Assembly: GCA_020912385.1 (NCBI GenBank)
Contig: CP087210.1
Coordinates: 1,302,001-1,366,000, forward strand
From: Neofusicoccum parvum
Lineage: Eukaryota > Ascomycota > Dothideomycetes > Botryosphaeriales > Botryosphaeriaceae
DNA length: 64,000 bases
Reading direction: 5' to 3'
The notes beneath the pieces are model-generated. The model was not told where the DNA came from and made no database searches. It was given only the letters and a program-made list of their open reading frames with translations. Position numbers and translations under genes: made by a program. Below are positions 1 through 10,727 of this stretch, in pieces; within the stretch, counting starts at the first letter, position 1; every line of letters starts with the position of its first letter.

Positions 1-948
1 ATCAAGGCGGCATCCAGCGGCACCGTCTCGTACGCTCTCGGGGTCGAGCGGTGGTCCAACGACCAGTCCGGCTTCCCCGAAGCCATCGCGGCGGCCGAAG
101 CGGCGGACGTGGCGGTCGTGGTGGTGGGCACGTGGTCGCGCGACCAGACGGAGCTGTGGCAGGGGCTGAACGCCACGACGGGCGAGCACGTCGACGTGCA
201 CTCGCTCAACCTGGTGGGGGCGCAGGCGGCGCTGGTCAAGGCGGTCATCGGCACGGGCAAGCCGACGGTGGTGGTGTTCCAGTCGGGCAAGCCGGTGACG
301 GAGGCGTGGATCTCGCGCAACGCGTCGGCGGTGGTGCAGCAGTTCTACCCGGGCGAGCAGGGCGGCGGCGCGCTGGCCGACGTGCTGTTCGGCGACCACA
401 ACCCCAGCGGCAAGCTGTCGGTCGGCGTGCCGCTCGACGTCGGCACCACGCCCATCTTCTACGACTACCTCAACTCCGGCCGCTCCGTCGACGCCGGCCA
501 GGTGTACGACAACGGCTCGCTCCGCTTCGGCCACCAGTACGTGCTCAGCTCGCCCGTGCCGCTGTACGAGTTCGGCTACGGCAAGTCGTACTCGACCTTC
601 GCCTACTCGAACGTCTCGCTGTCGTCCACCACCGCCGGCCCCGCCGACGTCGTCACCGCCTCCGTCAGCGTCACCAATAACTCCACCCGCGACGGCCAGG
701 AGGTCGTCCAGCTGTACGTCAGCGACCTGATCGCCTCCGTCGCCGTGCCGAACAAGGAGCTCAAGGGCTTCAAGAAGGTGCTCGTCCCCGCCGGCGAGAC
801 CGTCGACGTCAGCATCGACATCGACGTGGCCAAGCTCGGCGTCTGGGACATCCGCATGAACTACGTCGTCGAGCCCGGCGAGTTCGCCATCTGGGTCGGC
901 AGCTCGAGCGCCGATCTGAGGGGGAATGCTACGTTGACGGTGGAGTAA
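1..948 (+). CDS. GH3 beta-glucosidase, C-terminal part (5' end outside window)
   Basis: Frame 1 is open from the first base, so the gene begins upstream; about 315 residues are present. Family knowledge: GH3 enzymes remove terminal beta-D-glucosyl units from cello-oligosaccharides or glucosides, usually outside the cell. Seen: the second half of the (alpha/beta)6 sandwich domain, with VVVVGTWSRDQTE followed by QFYPGEQGGGALADVLFGDHNPSGKL, both characteristic GH3 blocks (second block is a mosaic over about residues 120-142). A C-terminal fibronectin-III-like domain begins near YEFGYGKSYSTF, continues through VTNNSTRDGQEVVQLYVSD, and ends in EPGEFAIWVGSSS. Several N-glycosylation sequons fit secretion. 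No intron is visible here. The catalytic Asp nucleophile and any signal peptide lie outside the window, so substrate and localisation are inferred. Confidence 0.9.
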   Translation: MKAASSGTVSYALGVERWSNDQSGFPEAIAAAEAADVAVVVVGTWSRDQTELWQGLNATTGEHVDVHSLNLVGAQAALVKAVIGTGKPTVVVFQSGKPVTEAWISRNASAVVQQFYPGEQGGGALADVLFGDHNPSGKLSVGVPLDVGTTPIFYDYLNSGRSVDAGQVYDNGSLRFGHQYVLSSPVPLYEFGYGKSYSTFAYSNVSLSSTTAGPADVVTASVSVTNNSTRDGQEVVQLYVSDLIASVAVPNKELKGFKKVLVPAGETVDVSIDIDVAKLGVWDIRMNYVVEPGEFAIWVGSSSADLRGNATLTVE

Positions 949-2463
949 GGGAGGGGGTGTTTGTGTATTGCTTCTAGACCTTTTGTCTGAAAAGCTTCTT
1001 TGATTCTCTGTGTATATTGTACATATTTTTGTAGGGCTTGTCTATAAGCGGTCGAAGAGGAAAGTGTTGCAACACGCACGTACCATCATGGGCAGTTGAA
1101 GCATCCATCCGGATGGGCCCGGCGAATCTTTCACTGCACATTTGTGTCTGGATGAATGCTTCGGGTGCCCATGAAGGTGGGCGCGTGTCGCAAACCTATC
1201 CGAACCGACCTCGCACTCACCAAAATGAAGCTCGGCTTACTCAGCTGATGGGCGGAGGTGATGCGGGGGTGAATTATCCGTCCAATGCAGACGCTACTCT
1301 ACTGCGGAAGTCTTAGTTCCAGTCATTGGTTTGGTTTGACATTTCGTCTGGGCTGTGGGAGAGAAGAAGAGGTTCATACGTGAGCCGCGCTTGTATCATC
1401 TGAAGCCTGCTTTTTTTGCGCAGCGGGTCTCCCCGCACACTTCCAAATTCCTGCTAACTTTGTGCTTACACCTCTGTCATGCTTACTGACCATTGCACAG
1501 ACCTCAAGGCCTAGCACGGCGTCTCATATCCCCATATGCGTAATCTGACGGCACCAGGGTAAAGACTAAAGAACGGCTAGCTGCGGTAGGCCTTCTTGGG
1601 AAAGGCGCCGCACTATACTACACAAATATGGGAACGAAAGCTGCGCATGTGAGATACTTTGATCGTCCAATATTCTTTTCGCTATATAGTTATACCTATG
1701 CAGCGCTCAAGCGTAGTGCTACGAATAAGAGTGACGCTATTGGAAAGCGGTATGTTATAAGTCAGTGTGATACTACTGATGATACTGATGCCAGATGAGC
1801 TTGCACTGATGTTATGCTGTGTAGAAGAGAAGAGGATCTATCTTGACGCAGTTGATAACTTGGTCATGATGCATTCGGCCAAATTGGCTTCATATGTGAC
1901 GTCTTAGCTCCGCTGAGACGCTAGGTAGCTAAGTGACGCTGAGTACTAAACAACGCGACCGTTCTGACGCTAATTTTGTTGACAAATCGCACACATATCT
2001 GGTGCCGTGCCTGACCCAAGAGGAAGTAACTTATACTGTACATTTGCAGACATAATTTGGCACCAAAAGCCTCGCTGCCGCCATCTGCGCAAATTAAAAC
2101 ATTGACTTAGGTACATACTTGCTGATTACCAGGGCTGAAAACCCCCCACCAGCCCTGTTCATCTCCCGACGGTCCTCCGATTGTAATTGGATGGCCCATG
2201 ACACAGCTTCTGCACCCATGCTATAGTGACGATCAGCTACAGCAAAAGCGGAAAGCCGCAATGCATGCCATCTATGATCCATACCGCCAAGAAAACGCAC
2301 CTTCGCTCGCACGATGTCGTGTACCCGAACCTTTTAACTTTCAGTGGTTCTCGCATTCATCCCCCGCCTGCATGGAAATATAAGAAGCAACAGACCCGTT
2401 ACGTACATCCCTCCCCAGCTCCCCTCCACACCTCCACCGCTCTCGCATCTCCCCCACAAAAAA
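949..2463. other. Intergenic, 1.5 kb, with one inverted-repeat element
   Basis: No credible gene. It holds the 3' flank of the beta-glucosidase, one MITE-like element (about 1035-1222), a stretch with many short AT runs and no long frame, and the promoter of the next gene. A TATA-like ATATAAG lies at 2378, about 86 bases before the next start codon. Confidence 0.7.
1035..1222. mobile_element. MITE-like inverted-repeat element, copy 1
   Basis: Left arm has GTGTTGCAACACGCACG then GGGCAGTTGAAGCATCCATCCGGA. The right arm reads back as GAGGTCGGTTCGGATAGGTTTGCGACACGCGC, then a core with GAAGCATTCATCCAGAC. It matches the copies at 14.41, 14.76 and 47.67 kb in motif order and spacing. It is non-coding and too short to be autonomous. 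Boundaries are approximate and no target-site duplication could be fixed by eye. Confidence 0.65.
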
Positions 2464-4935
2464 ATGCCTTCACCCAGCTACCCCCTCTTCGCCCTCTCCC
2501 TCATCCTCTCCATCGCCGCCACCGAGCCCGTCCGCCAGCACGCCGCGCCCTTCAAACTCACCGGCACCTCCTTTGGCATCCCGGGCGTGGACGCCACCTA
2601 CGACTACGTCGTCGTCGGCGCCGGCATCGCCGGCTCCGTCGTTGCCGCTCGCCTCGCCGAAGATCCGACGGTCAGCGTGGCCGTCGTCGAGGCCGGCGGC
2701 TTCTACGAGTTCTCCAACGGCAACCTCAGCCAGATTCCCTTCTACTCGGGGAGGTTCGTCGGCGACGATGGCGGGGATTGGGCGGAGGGGAACAGGCAGC
2801 CGTTGGTGGATTGGGGGGTGGTTACGCTGCCGGAACAGGTAGGTTGTGCTGGTAGTGTGATGTCTGGGTGAGCTGCAGGGGATGCAAGGGCTAACTTTGG
2901 TATGTTGTTGTAGGGCTTGAATGGGAGGAGAATACATGAGGCGCAGGGGAAATGTCTGGGCGGAGGGTTAGTTTTACCTGTCGTGATACCGGGGAACAAT
3001 GCGCTGACGGTCTCTTTTTTCATTAGCTCGGCAAGAAACCAATTAATTTACCACAGGTGATCACGGAGTTTCTGAGCCAGTGGGATTCCGGCTGACGGCT
3101 TACAGGGGGACAGTGGGCGCTTACGCGCAGTGGGCAGAGCTCGTCGGAGATGACAGTTACCTGTACGAGAACATGCAGCAGTATTTCGAGAAGAGTGTCA
3201 ACTTCAGCACTGCAAACTTTGGTAAAAGAGCGGAGAATACCTCTGTCACTTTCAATCCGAACTCGTACAGTTCATCTGGTGGCCCGTTGCAGGTCTCGTA
3301 CCCCAGCTATGCTCACCCGATAACTTCGTGTAAGTATTCCAGAAGCTTTCCCGACGACTTCCAGCGACATTAAATTTAACAGAATAAGACGGCGCTAGTG
3401 CATTCAGTCATATAGGTATCGAACCAGCCGTGGATTTCAACAGTGGTAGCCTCAAAGGATACGCTTACGGTACTTTCACGCAATCTCCAGACGGCGTGCG
3501 GAGCACAGCAGAGTCCTCATTCCTTGCGGAGGCCTTTGAGACATCTACTTTGAAGGCGTATATCCAAACTCAAGCTACGAAGATCTTGTTCGATGCTGAG
3601 AAGAAGGCAACTGGCGTCAGTGTCTCAACTCAGGGGCTTCAGTACACCATTAATGCGCGGAAGGAGGTCATACTTTCCGCTGGAGCAGTACGCCTTCACC
3701 TCTTCTATTTTCACAACAGAGAGGTAACACTCTTTCAGATATTTTCACCACAACTCTTGATGCTCTCCGGTATTGGCCCCGCCGCAACGCTACAACAACA
3801 CGGCATCGATGTCCTCTCCGACCTCCCAGGGGTAGGACAAAACATGTGGGCAAGTGAAAAATCCGCAAACACGAACAAACGCACATCTAACAGAAGTTCT
3901 TAAAACTCCAGAACAGCGCCGCTACCGGCTCCGTCATTTACGAAGTCTCCCTCACCACCTGGCAAGCCATGACTGACCCCGCCTACGCCGCCTCCCAGAC
4001 CGACCTCTACCTCAAATCCGGCTCTGGTCAACTCACCAACTCCGGTGGGGACTTTTTCGGTACGCGGATCCCTTTCCCCTCCCTCATCCCATCCCATCCC
4101 CACCCGCACTAACATGCACTCCACCACCACACAGCCTGGGAAAAACTCCCCCCAGCGTCCCGCTCCGCCCTCCCCCCCTCATCCCTCGCCGCCCTCTCCA
4201 CCTTCCCCGCCGACTGGCCCGAGGTCGAGTACATCCTCTCGTCGTCCACCAAGGCGCCGGCCTCGGTCCCGGCGGCGGCCAACCGGTCGCTCGCGTCCAT
4301 CGGCGTGGCGCTGACGGCGGCGCTCTCGCGCGGCAACGTCACGCTCGCGTCGGCGGACCCGGCCGACCTGCCGATCGTGCAGCTGAACTTCCTGCTGGAC
4401 GAGACGGACCGCGCCGTGGCCGTCGCCGCCTGGCGCCGCGCGAGGGAGGCGTGGCGCGGCGTGCCCGACGGCGTCAGGCTGGGCAAGGAGGTCTTCCCCG
4501 GCGAGGACATGGTCGCCGACGAGGAGCTGGTGGAGATGGTGAGGGAGACGGCGAGGCCGGTGCATCATGTGGCTGCGAGCTGTGAGTTTTCTTTTTTTTC
4601 TTCCCCTCTTCGGTGGCTTGGGTCTGGGGTTTGCTTGTGGGCCTCTTGGGACGTTGTGCGTTGGGGGTTGGTCGGATTCCGCTGATTCGAGACTTTTCAC
4701 AGGCAAGATGGGGAAACCGGATGATCCGATGGCGGTGGTGGATTCGAAGGCGAGGGTTTTTGGGGTTAAGGGGCTGAGGGTAGTGGATGCGAGCAGTTTT
4801 GTCTTTACGCCGCCGGGGCATACACAGGGCTATACATGTGGGTTCCCTTTTTCTCAAAAGTGGAAGCTCATGCTGACATATCTTACAGATGCGCATGCGG
4901 AAAAGCTGGCGGATGACATCAAGAATGGACAATGA
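2464..4935 (+). CDS. Secreted GMC-family oxidoreductase (FAD-dependent), ten exons
   Basis: A 613-residue flavoenzyme of the glucose-methanol-choline family; members oxidise alcohols or sugars with FAD. The substrate is not predictable. The N-terminus [19 protein letters not shown] looks like a signal peptide. The FAD dinucleotide motif [20 protein letters not shown] is near residue 41. The second block [19 protein letters not shown] and the LSGIGP signature follow. The two C-terminal catalytic histidines are in HHVAASCKMG and [18 protein letters not shown]. Introns: 2839-2913, 2967-3026, 3057-3105, 3330-3415, 3688-3738, 3850-3911, 4060-4134, 4582-4702, 4838-4888. All are GT-AG except 3850-3911, which uses a GC donor (GCAAGT). 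Frame closes exactly at 614 codons. The ATG is the first after the TATA-like site and opens the signal peptide. Confidence 0.88.
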
Positions 4936-5099
4936 GCAGCCTGAGCTCGATGACCAAGCGGGGCGCCAGACGATCCAACATTCCTGCAACCAAGGGAACG
5001 ATCGTTTTGAGAAGGGTATATATTCCAAAAAGCTCATCACATGTCAACAGTGGGTTGTCAAAGATATGTACCGCCTCAATTCAGATGGAATCTCGCACG

Positions 5100-5183
5100 T
5101 GGGTAGTTGAAGCATTCGTCCGGATGTAGATGTACTTTGATTTCATTGCGAAAGCTATCCGTATGAATGCTTCAACTACCCAT
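5100..5183. mobile_element. MITE-like element, copy 2: short near-perfect hairpin
   Basis: The left arm GGGTAGTTGAAGCATTCGTC and following CGGAT pairs with a right arm that, reverse-complemented, reads GGGTAGTTGAAGCATTCATA then CGGAT. Only about 35 bases separate the arms, so a strong foldback is expected. The outer arms seen in other copies are not clear here. Confidence 0.7.
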
Positions 5184-5823
5184 ACAGGTCAAATGGTTAT
5201 TTGACATGCTCTATCCGCTAGACCACTCCTTTCTACTCACATTCTTGTCACGCTGTGATGGTGTGCTGCGGAATTCGCGTGTCCCGCTTTGGGCAAAAAG
5301 GGGTCGGTGCTCAACACCACACAAACGAAAAAAAAAACGTACAACAGCCGGGATTCCCCAATGGTCACCCACTTGAGTACTAATCGGCCGGTTCGCAGCT
5401 TGAGTACGGCTGAGCGGACGGGAAGCCCTAGACTCTGCGACCTATGGTCGTACGTGGAAGAGGAACTGACGGGCAAAGTTTATGATCACGGAAGCAAACG
5501 TCGGCTGCCTGTCGACTGCAATGCGTTGTCCAGGATCAACGCTTCAAAGAATCTAGCTTTTCGTACATTACGTGGCGTTTTATTTCTTCTCAAAGCCTTT
5601 CATGCCTTTGCTTGATGATCATGGTGAAAGTTGCTCGAGCGCCGCCGTGACCGCCATGTGTCTGACAGGGCGCCTCCATGTGGCACGACACTCCATGCGC
5701 TGCCTTGTGAAAGCTATATTTCAGTTGCCACTCTAGTGGACAGCTAATGATGAACTCACAAAGCCATGGAAAGCAGGCATGCCGAAACTAGGCCCCTTTG
5801 ATGACCTAAACCCGAAGTATACG

Positions 5824-5832
5824 GTATAAAAA
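5824..5832 (+). promoter_or_regulatory. TATA-like box upstream of the small frame at 5961
   Basis: GTATAAAAA lies about 130 bases before the start codon. Spacing is plausible for a fungal promoter, and this supports, but does not prove, that the short downstream frame is transcribed. Confidence 0.35.
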
Positions 5833-5960
5833 CATGCGGCAGAGACACGCCCTCACCACAACACCATGATAGTGCAATCATAGTAGTGCATCAAAGATAT
5901 CAAATCTCTACAAAAAATCTTCAACCCCTGTTGAGGTTCTTACGAGGATATACCGCCAAA

Positions 5961-6170
5961 ATGGAGTTCACCAGATCCTCAAACTACCTCCCAGATGGCC
6001 GCTTCACCGGTCAAGCGAATCAATGGTGTAGAGACGGCCAGTGGGAATTAGCCTACCGCCCAGCAAGCTACTATTGTGAAAGGATCCGGCGAGATCAGAA
6101 GCAAGTACACCATCCGGAGTACTATAGCACTGCGCCCGGCTGGATCAACGGGCATTTCAGACCCTGGTGA
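5961..6170 (+). CDS. Possible small aromatic-rich protein, 69 aa, unknown
   Basis: Not recognised. The frame starts at an ATG in a good context (GCCAAAATGG) and encodes 69 residues rich in Tyr and Trp, with two cysteines and no signal peptide or membrane segment. Examples are QANQWCRDGQWELAYRP and the C-terminus APGWINGHFRPW. A TATA-like box sits 130 bases upstream and an A/T-rich region follows the stop. The composition (5 Trp, 7 Tyr) is unusual for a random frame. It could still be a chance frame, or a relic between the GMC oxidoreductase and the monooxygenase. Confidence 0.4.
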   Translation: MEFTRSSNYLPDGRFTGQANQWCRDGQWELAYRPASYYCERIRRDQKQVHHPEYYSTAPGWINGHFRPW

Positions 6171-7015
6171 TCCTGTACCGAAGCATCAGTAGTGATGGAC
6201 GTTCACTGATGATTTGCATTAATAAATATAAAAATTCCTATGGTGGCTGCAGAGAATGCCGCTCACTGGTGCTGATGTGATTCATTATGGCATTGGCGAA
6301 GCGTAGGCGCTAATCTGTGCCTCTTCTCAATAATAGCCATATACCATCAGGGCTCAGGATGTGGAGTAAGCTCTTTCAGCTAATAGAGTAATCTTGCTAG
6401 CTTTTCCATGCGTAGTCTCATTTTCTAATCTAATTTATCAGTGAGTTCTGACTACTCCGAAGTTGGTGGTGAAGAAGCTACTTCCCCTCTACGGAGAGTT
6501 TATTTTTTTTTAAAAAAAAAGAAAAGAAAGAAAATGTAAAGGATTCCATCATTTTATAAATTCCATCTGTGAAAATGGATTACTGAAGAAGGATAAGATG
6601 AGGGTGAAGAACAAAAAAAGTTTTATGAAGAAAGTGGAGATTACTTGGGAGAATGAAGTTCTCAGAAATGAGCCTAGCCAACAGCATGACAGCGAGAGAG
6701 GAAGACTTGTACCATACACTCTAGATTATGATTAAAACAAGAGGTGTTCGGGTTTCGCGTGATAGGAAAGTAGATTGGTTCGATTGGGAGCTCGCGGGGC
6801 TACGCGCCGGGTTCAACAAGTACCAATCATTGTAACAGGGGTACGATGCGGATAAAATTAATACAATTGGGGTGGTAAAGATAAGTGCGCTGGCTGCCCC
6901 GCTCGTCACTATTCCCTGCAACATCAAGCTCCTTTCTCCCACGAACTTGTTCTTCTACAACCGCTACCTGGAGTGCCAGAGAGCGTCCACACCTCCTTCT
7001 GCCACAACCAAGATA
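6171..7015. other. Intergenic, AT-rich
   Basis: No gene seen. Includes a T-run/A-run at about 6505-6535 and the 5' region of the monooxygenase. The frame upstream of 7016 is open back to about 6872 but starts there only with a non-ATG codon. Confidence 0.6.
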
Positions 7016-8308
7016 ATGGAAACATCCAACCCAGGGCCCACCATCGCCATCTTGGGCGCTGGCATTGGTGGCCTTGCTTTGGCTATTGGCTTAATCAAAC
7101 GCGGCGTGTCCGTGACAATATACGAAGCTGCCGATGCGTTCTCTACGCTAGGCGCAGGCATCGGATTTGGACCAAATACGCTGAATGCAATAAACCTTAT
7201 CGACCCTCGGTTCCGCGAACAGTACAACAGGGCTGCAACCCAGAACGAGAAGCCCGAATTTGAGCACAGCATGTTCGACGCACTCTATGCCGAGCCCGGC
7301 TTTGGTGAAAAGAGAGGCTGGACCCGCGGCCTGGTTGGAGCGCCTTACTTCACCAGAAGCAGTGCTCACCGGAAAGATCTTCTCGACATCATGACAGGCT
7401 TCATACCACCCGAGACCGTGGAGTTCGGCAAACGCGCGATCTCCACTGAGCAGGTGGGTGGCAAGATTATAGTCACTTTCGAAGATGGAGAAGCTATTGC
7501 TACCGATGCCGTTGTTGGCTGTGATGGAGTAAACGGCATCACGCGGCAAGCGGTACTCGGAGGTGTTGCGCCAGAGGAGGTTCCACCCAAGTATTGCGGC
7601 ATGTACATCTACCGAGGCATCCTTCCCATGGACAAGGCGAAGGAAATTCTGGGAAAGCATGCCGGGGACGCGAAGTGGTTCATGGCAGACGGGAAAGGCC
7701 TCGTATTCTACCCGATATCTAAAGGCAAGGAGGCGAACTTCGTCTTCTTCGTCAAAGACGACAATCCATGGACCCAAGGTGGCTCTGCAGTGCCTTGCAC
7801 GAGGGAAGAGATGGTGGCAGACTTGATTGAGTTCGACGAACGGCTTGTGAAGCTTCTGGACTGGGCAACACCCCTCAGGTGGCCACTTTGGCATCATCCT
7901 GAAACCTCTACTTACTACAAAGGGCGGATATGTTTACTCGGTGACATTGCTCACGCCTCAAGTCCGCATCAAGCTGCCGGTGCCGGCCAAGCACTGGAGG
8001 ATGCTGTTGTCCTCGCTCATTTGTTGACTTTGGTCAAGACCCCAGAGCAGCTGGAGCCCGCCTTCCTGGTATACGACTCTATTCGACGGCCACGAGCGCA
8101 GAAGGTCGTGACGACAAGCCATACAGCCGCGATCATCAGACTCTGGCTTCACCCTGAGTTTGGCAGTGATATGGAGAAGATTGTCGAAAGCAGTAACCAG
8201 AGCGTGCACTGGATATGGCAACACGATAACTCGGCAGACCTCCAGAAAGCGGAGCACGAGTTCTACAGGCTAACAGCGGCACGGGAGGACGGCATAACCC
8301 AGGGGTGA
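7016..8308 (+). CDS. FAD-dependent monooxygenase (salicylate hydroxylase-like)
   Basis: An intronless 430-residue class A flavoprotein monooxygenase, a family that hydroxylates aromatic rings using NAD(P)H and O2. The FAD-binding GxGxxG motif is AILGAGIGGLALAIGLIKRG near residue 10. The DG motif VVGCDGVNGITRQ lies mid-protein. The GD motif that binds the FAD ribityl chain is CLLGDIAHASSPHQAAGAGQ, followed by ALEDAVVLAHLL. Length fits the family (about 400-450). I chose this ATG because the GxGxxG motif follows at the usual distance. No membrane segment is evident, so it is probably cytosolic. The Dal5-type permease next door on the same strand suggests uptake plus ring hydroxylation of an aromatic acid. 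The substrate is inference only. Confidence 0.88.
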   Translation: METSNPGPTIAILGAGIGGLALAIGLIKRGVSVTIYEAADAFSTLGAGIGFGPNTLNAINLIDPRFREQYNRAATQNEKPEFEHSMFDALYAEPGFGEKRGWTRGLVGAPYFTRSSAHRKDLLDIMTGFIPPETVEFGKRAISTEQVGGKIIVTFEDGEAIATDAVVGCDGVNGITRQAVLGGVAPEEVPPKYCGMYIYRGILPMDKAKEILGKHAGDAKWFMADGKGLVFYPISKGKEANFVFFVKDDNPWTQGGSAVPCTREEMVADLIEFDERLVKLLDWATPLRWPLWHHPETSTYYKGRICLLGDIAHASSPHQAAGAGQALEDAVVLAHLLTLVKTPEQLEPAFLVYDSIRRPRAQKVVTTSHTAAIIRLWLHPEFGSDMEKIVESSNQSVHWIWQHDNSADLQKAEHEFYRLTAAREDGITQG

Positions 8309-9144
8309 ATAACCTCGACGAAGGAGTTGACCAACTTGTTGCTTAGCTCCACGCGAAGAATGTATTCGACGACTGTGATCAATACTACAGCGTGTAAAAT
8401 CTGCATTGATAGAACTGCCACCTGAGGCTGCCGCCGAATATTTGCGGGCTGTGAACATTACTGCTGATCTCTATCTTTTACTGCGCTATCTGCTCCAGCT
8501 GCGTGTCAGCCTGCTTGGGCGGCGGTTTTTCCACCAAACAGTGACACAGAAAGCATCACTCCGGGACAAGAGCCTGTTTGCAGCAATACAGAAAGATAGT
8601 GCGGCCGACCGCTAGCGTAGTATATTTTTGTTCTGCACTGGTGCGATTCTAACCTATCATATCATTCGAATATGGTCGAAATCCCCTGTTCTCAGGATTC
8701 GCGCTAACGGACGGGCTACGCTTCACTACTGCACATCAACACCCCGATAGGCTGAGCTCTCGGGAAGCTACCATATTGAGACGAGAAGTATATACACCTA
8801 CCATATAGGTATGTATATCCCTGCCAACCCACATATCTCTCCCGCTGTCACTAACAGCTTGGTGCGCATGACGACGTCGATCTGCTTCATCTAAGCAGTC
8901 TACAAGGGTCCTTGCTGCACGTAAGCCGGACGTGATTTACGACCGTTATTTGACATATCATTCCGTTTGCCTCGACGAGTCCGTCTTCGTTCCTGCATGC
9001 TTCAGACCCGCTCCCAGCGCCGGTATTTTCCTTCGGTACTTCTGCTTCGAGTTAAATGCAGTTGGTGTGAACCTTCGACTCACTGGCACTCCCGTCCGTC
9101 TCGTCACCCAACAGAACTCGCTCCTCTACCGTGCGTTCCGCAAG
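8309..9144. other. Intergenic, about 0.8 kb
   Basis: Holds the 3' flank of the monooxygenase and the permease promoter. A 69-codon frame at 8406-8615 has no family features. Nothing else seen. Confidence 0.6.
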
Positions 9145-10727
9145 ATGGCCGAAGTCATGAAGCCAGTGCCGCAAGAAGACTCGAAGTCTGCCACAAGCAA
9201 TGTGGTGGAGAATATAGCGGACCACGACCCCGCTTTCGACCGGAAGCTGCTCCGGAAGCGAGACACGGTATTGATTCCAATCACGGGTGTTCTGTACACG
9301 CTTCTCTTCCTGGATCGCACCAACATTGCGAATGCGCGGGCCTTGGGAATTGGGTCTCCCAACGGACTGGAGGGTGCGCTGAATATGCCGACAAACGGCT
9401 ACAACATCGCTTTGGTCATCTTCTACATCCCTTTCGTACTAGCCGAAATCCCGGCCAATTTGCTCTTGAACGCGAACCGCATTCACCCTCGATATTTGCT
9501 CGGGGGCCAAATGTTGCTTTTAGGTACGTTGGTTCGGACAGCGATGCCTATTTGGTGCTGACTGTGTCGACAGGAATATTGGGAATGTGCCAGGGACTGA
9601 CGAGAAGTTACGGAGGGCTCCTGACCATTCGGTTCTTGATGGGCGTTTTTGAGGCATCTCTGCCAGCTGGCGCGACCTACCTGATTTCCGTGTACTACAC
9701 GAAGCGTGAAGCAGCTCTCCGGTTTGCATGGTTCTTCAACTTCGCCCTGGCTGGTCCTCTTTTCTCCGGTCTCCTTGCCTACGCGATACAGAATATGGAC
9801 GGCACCGCGGGGTATCAAGGATGGCGCTGGGTCTTCATCATCGAAGGATGTAAGTGTAGACCTCAGTCAATTGCTGGACCCTCTGCTGACAAAATTCTCT
9901 CAGTAATGACCGTCTTCATCTCGATCTTCGTCATCAGCTTCTGCCCAAACCTCCCCCAACACGCCCAGACCTGGTTCTTGAAGGCCCACGAACGTGAACG
10001 CCTCCTCGCAAACTTGGAGGAATCACGTGGTGTGGAGATCAAGGGCTCCGCCGCCGACAACGTGCCCATGTGGAAAGTCCTGATCGACTGGCGCGTCCAC
10101 ATGGCCACGATGTGTTTCTTCTGCTGTGACTTCACCGCGTCGTCCATCGCCGCGTTCGCGCCAACAATCCTCACCCAGCTCGGCTGGACGCGCACCGTCG
10201 CTCAGCTGATGACCATGCCCGTGTGGGCCACGGGCATCGTGTTCACATTCTCCTTGACCTGGCTTGCGGCGTACTTCAACCTCCGCGCCCCTTTCCTCCT
10301 CCTCGCCATTTCCCTCCAGCTGATCGGCTGGGTCATCGAGCGCGTCTACGTGCCTCAGCCCGGCGTCCGCTATATGGCGCTCTTCTTCATGGCCGCCGGC
10401 ACTTTTCCTCAGATGGCCATACTGTTCAGCTGGCTGTCGGCCAACCTGCGCGGCCGCAAGTACCTCGCTGTTGGCATGGCCTGGATGTCCGGCTTCGGCA
10501 ACGGCGCCAATTTCATCTCGTCGCAAGTTTTTATCAAGAACGAAGCCCCCCGCTATCGGACCGGTTACACCACCGGCCTGGCTTTCACAATCTGCGGTTT
10601 CTTGCTCGTGATGACATTCGCTGCATTGCTGGTACGGAAGAATAAGCAGCGCGAAGCCGAGCGTGCCCAGCTATCGGATGCCGAGAAGGAGCGCCACGAT
10701 GATGTGTATTTCAAATTCGTTCTGTGA
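9145..10727 (+). CDS. MFS permease, Dal5/anion:cation symporter type
   Basis: A 492-residue major facilitator of the ACS group (allantoate, nicotinate and organic-acid permeases of fungi), expected in the plasma membrane. Seen: a hydrophilic N-terminus, the TM1-TM2 loop signature FLDRTNIANAR, the GxLLTIRFLMGVFEASLPAGATYL block (about residues 150-172), about 12 hydrophobic segments, and a charged C-terminus rich in Lys, Arg and Glu. Two introns, 9524-9573 and 9850-9903, restore the family sequence MLLLGILGMCQ and FIIEGLMTVF. The ATG is the first in frame before the acidic N-terminal tail. It lies in the same direction between the monooxygenase and the methyltransferase. The substrate is unknown; an aromatic or other small carboxylate is a guess from context. 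Confidence 0.9.

Larger units (their letters stand above)
4936..5960. other. Intergenic, 1.0 kb, with hairpin element and a promoter
   Basis: No gene recognised. Contains the near-palindromic MITE-like copy at 5100-5183, low-complexity A runs near 5328, and the presumed promoter of the small frame at 5961, with GTATAAAAA at 5824-5832. Confidence 0.6.

Noticed and set aside
8406..8615. 69-codon plus-strand frame after the monooxygenase
   Set aside because: No promoter signal, no domain; a chance frame is the simpler explanation.
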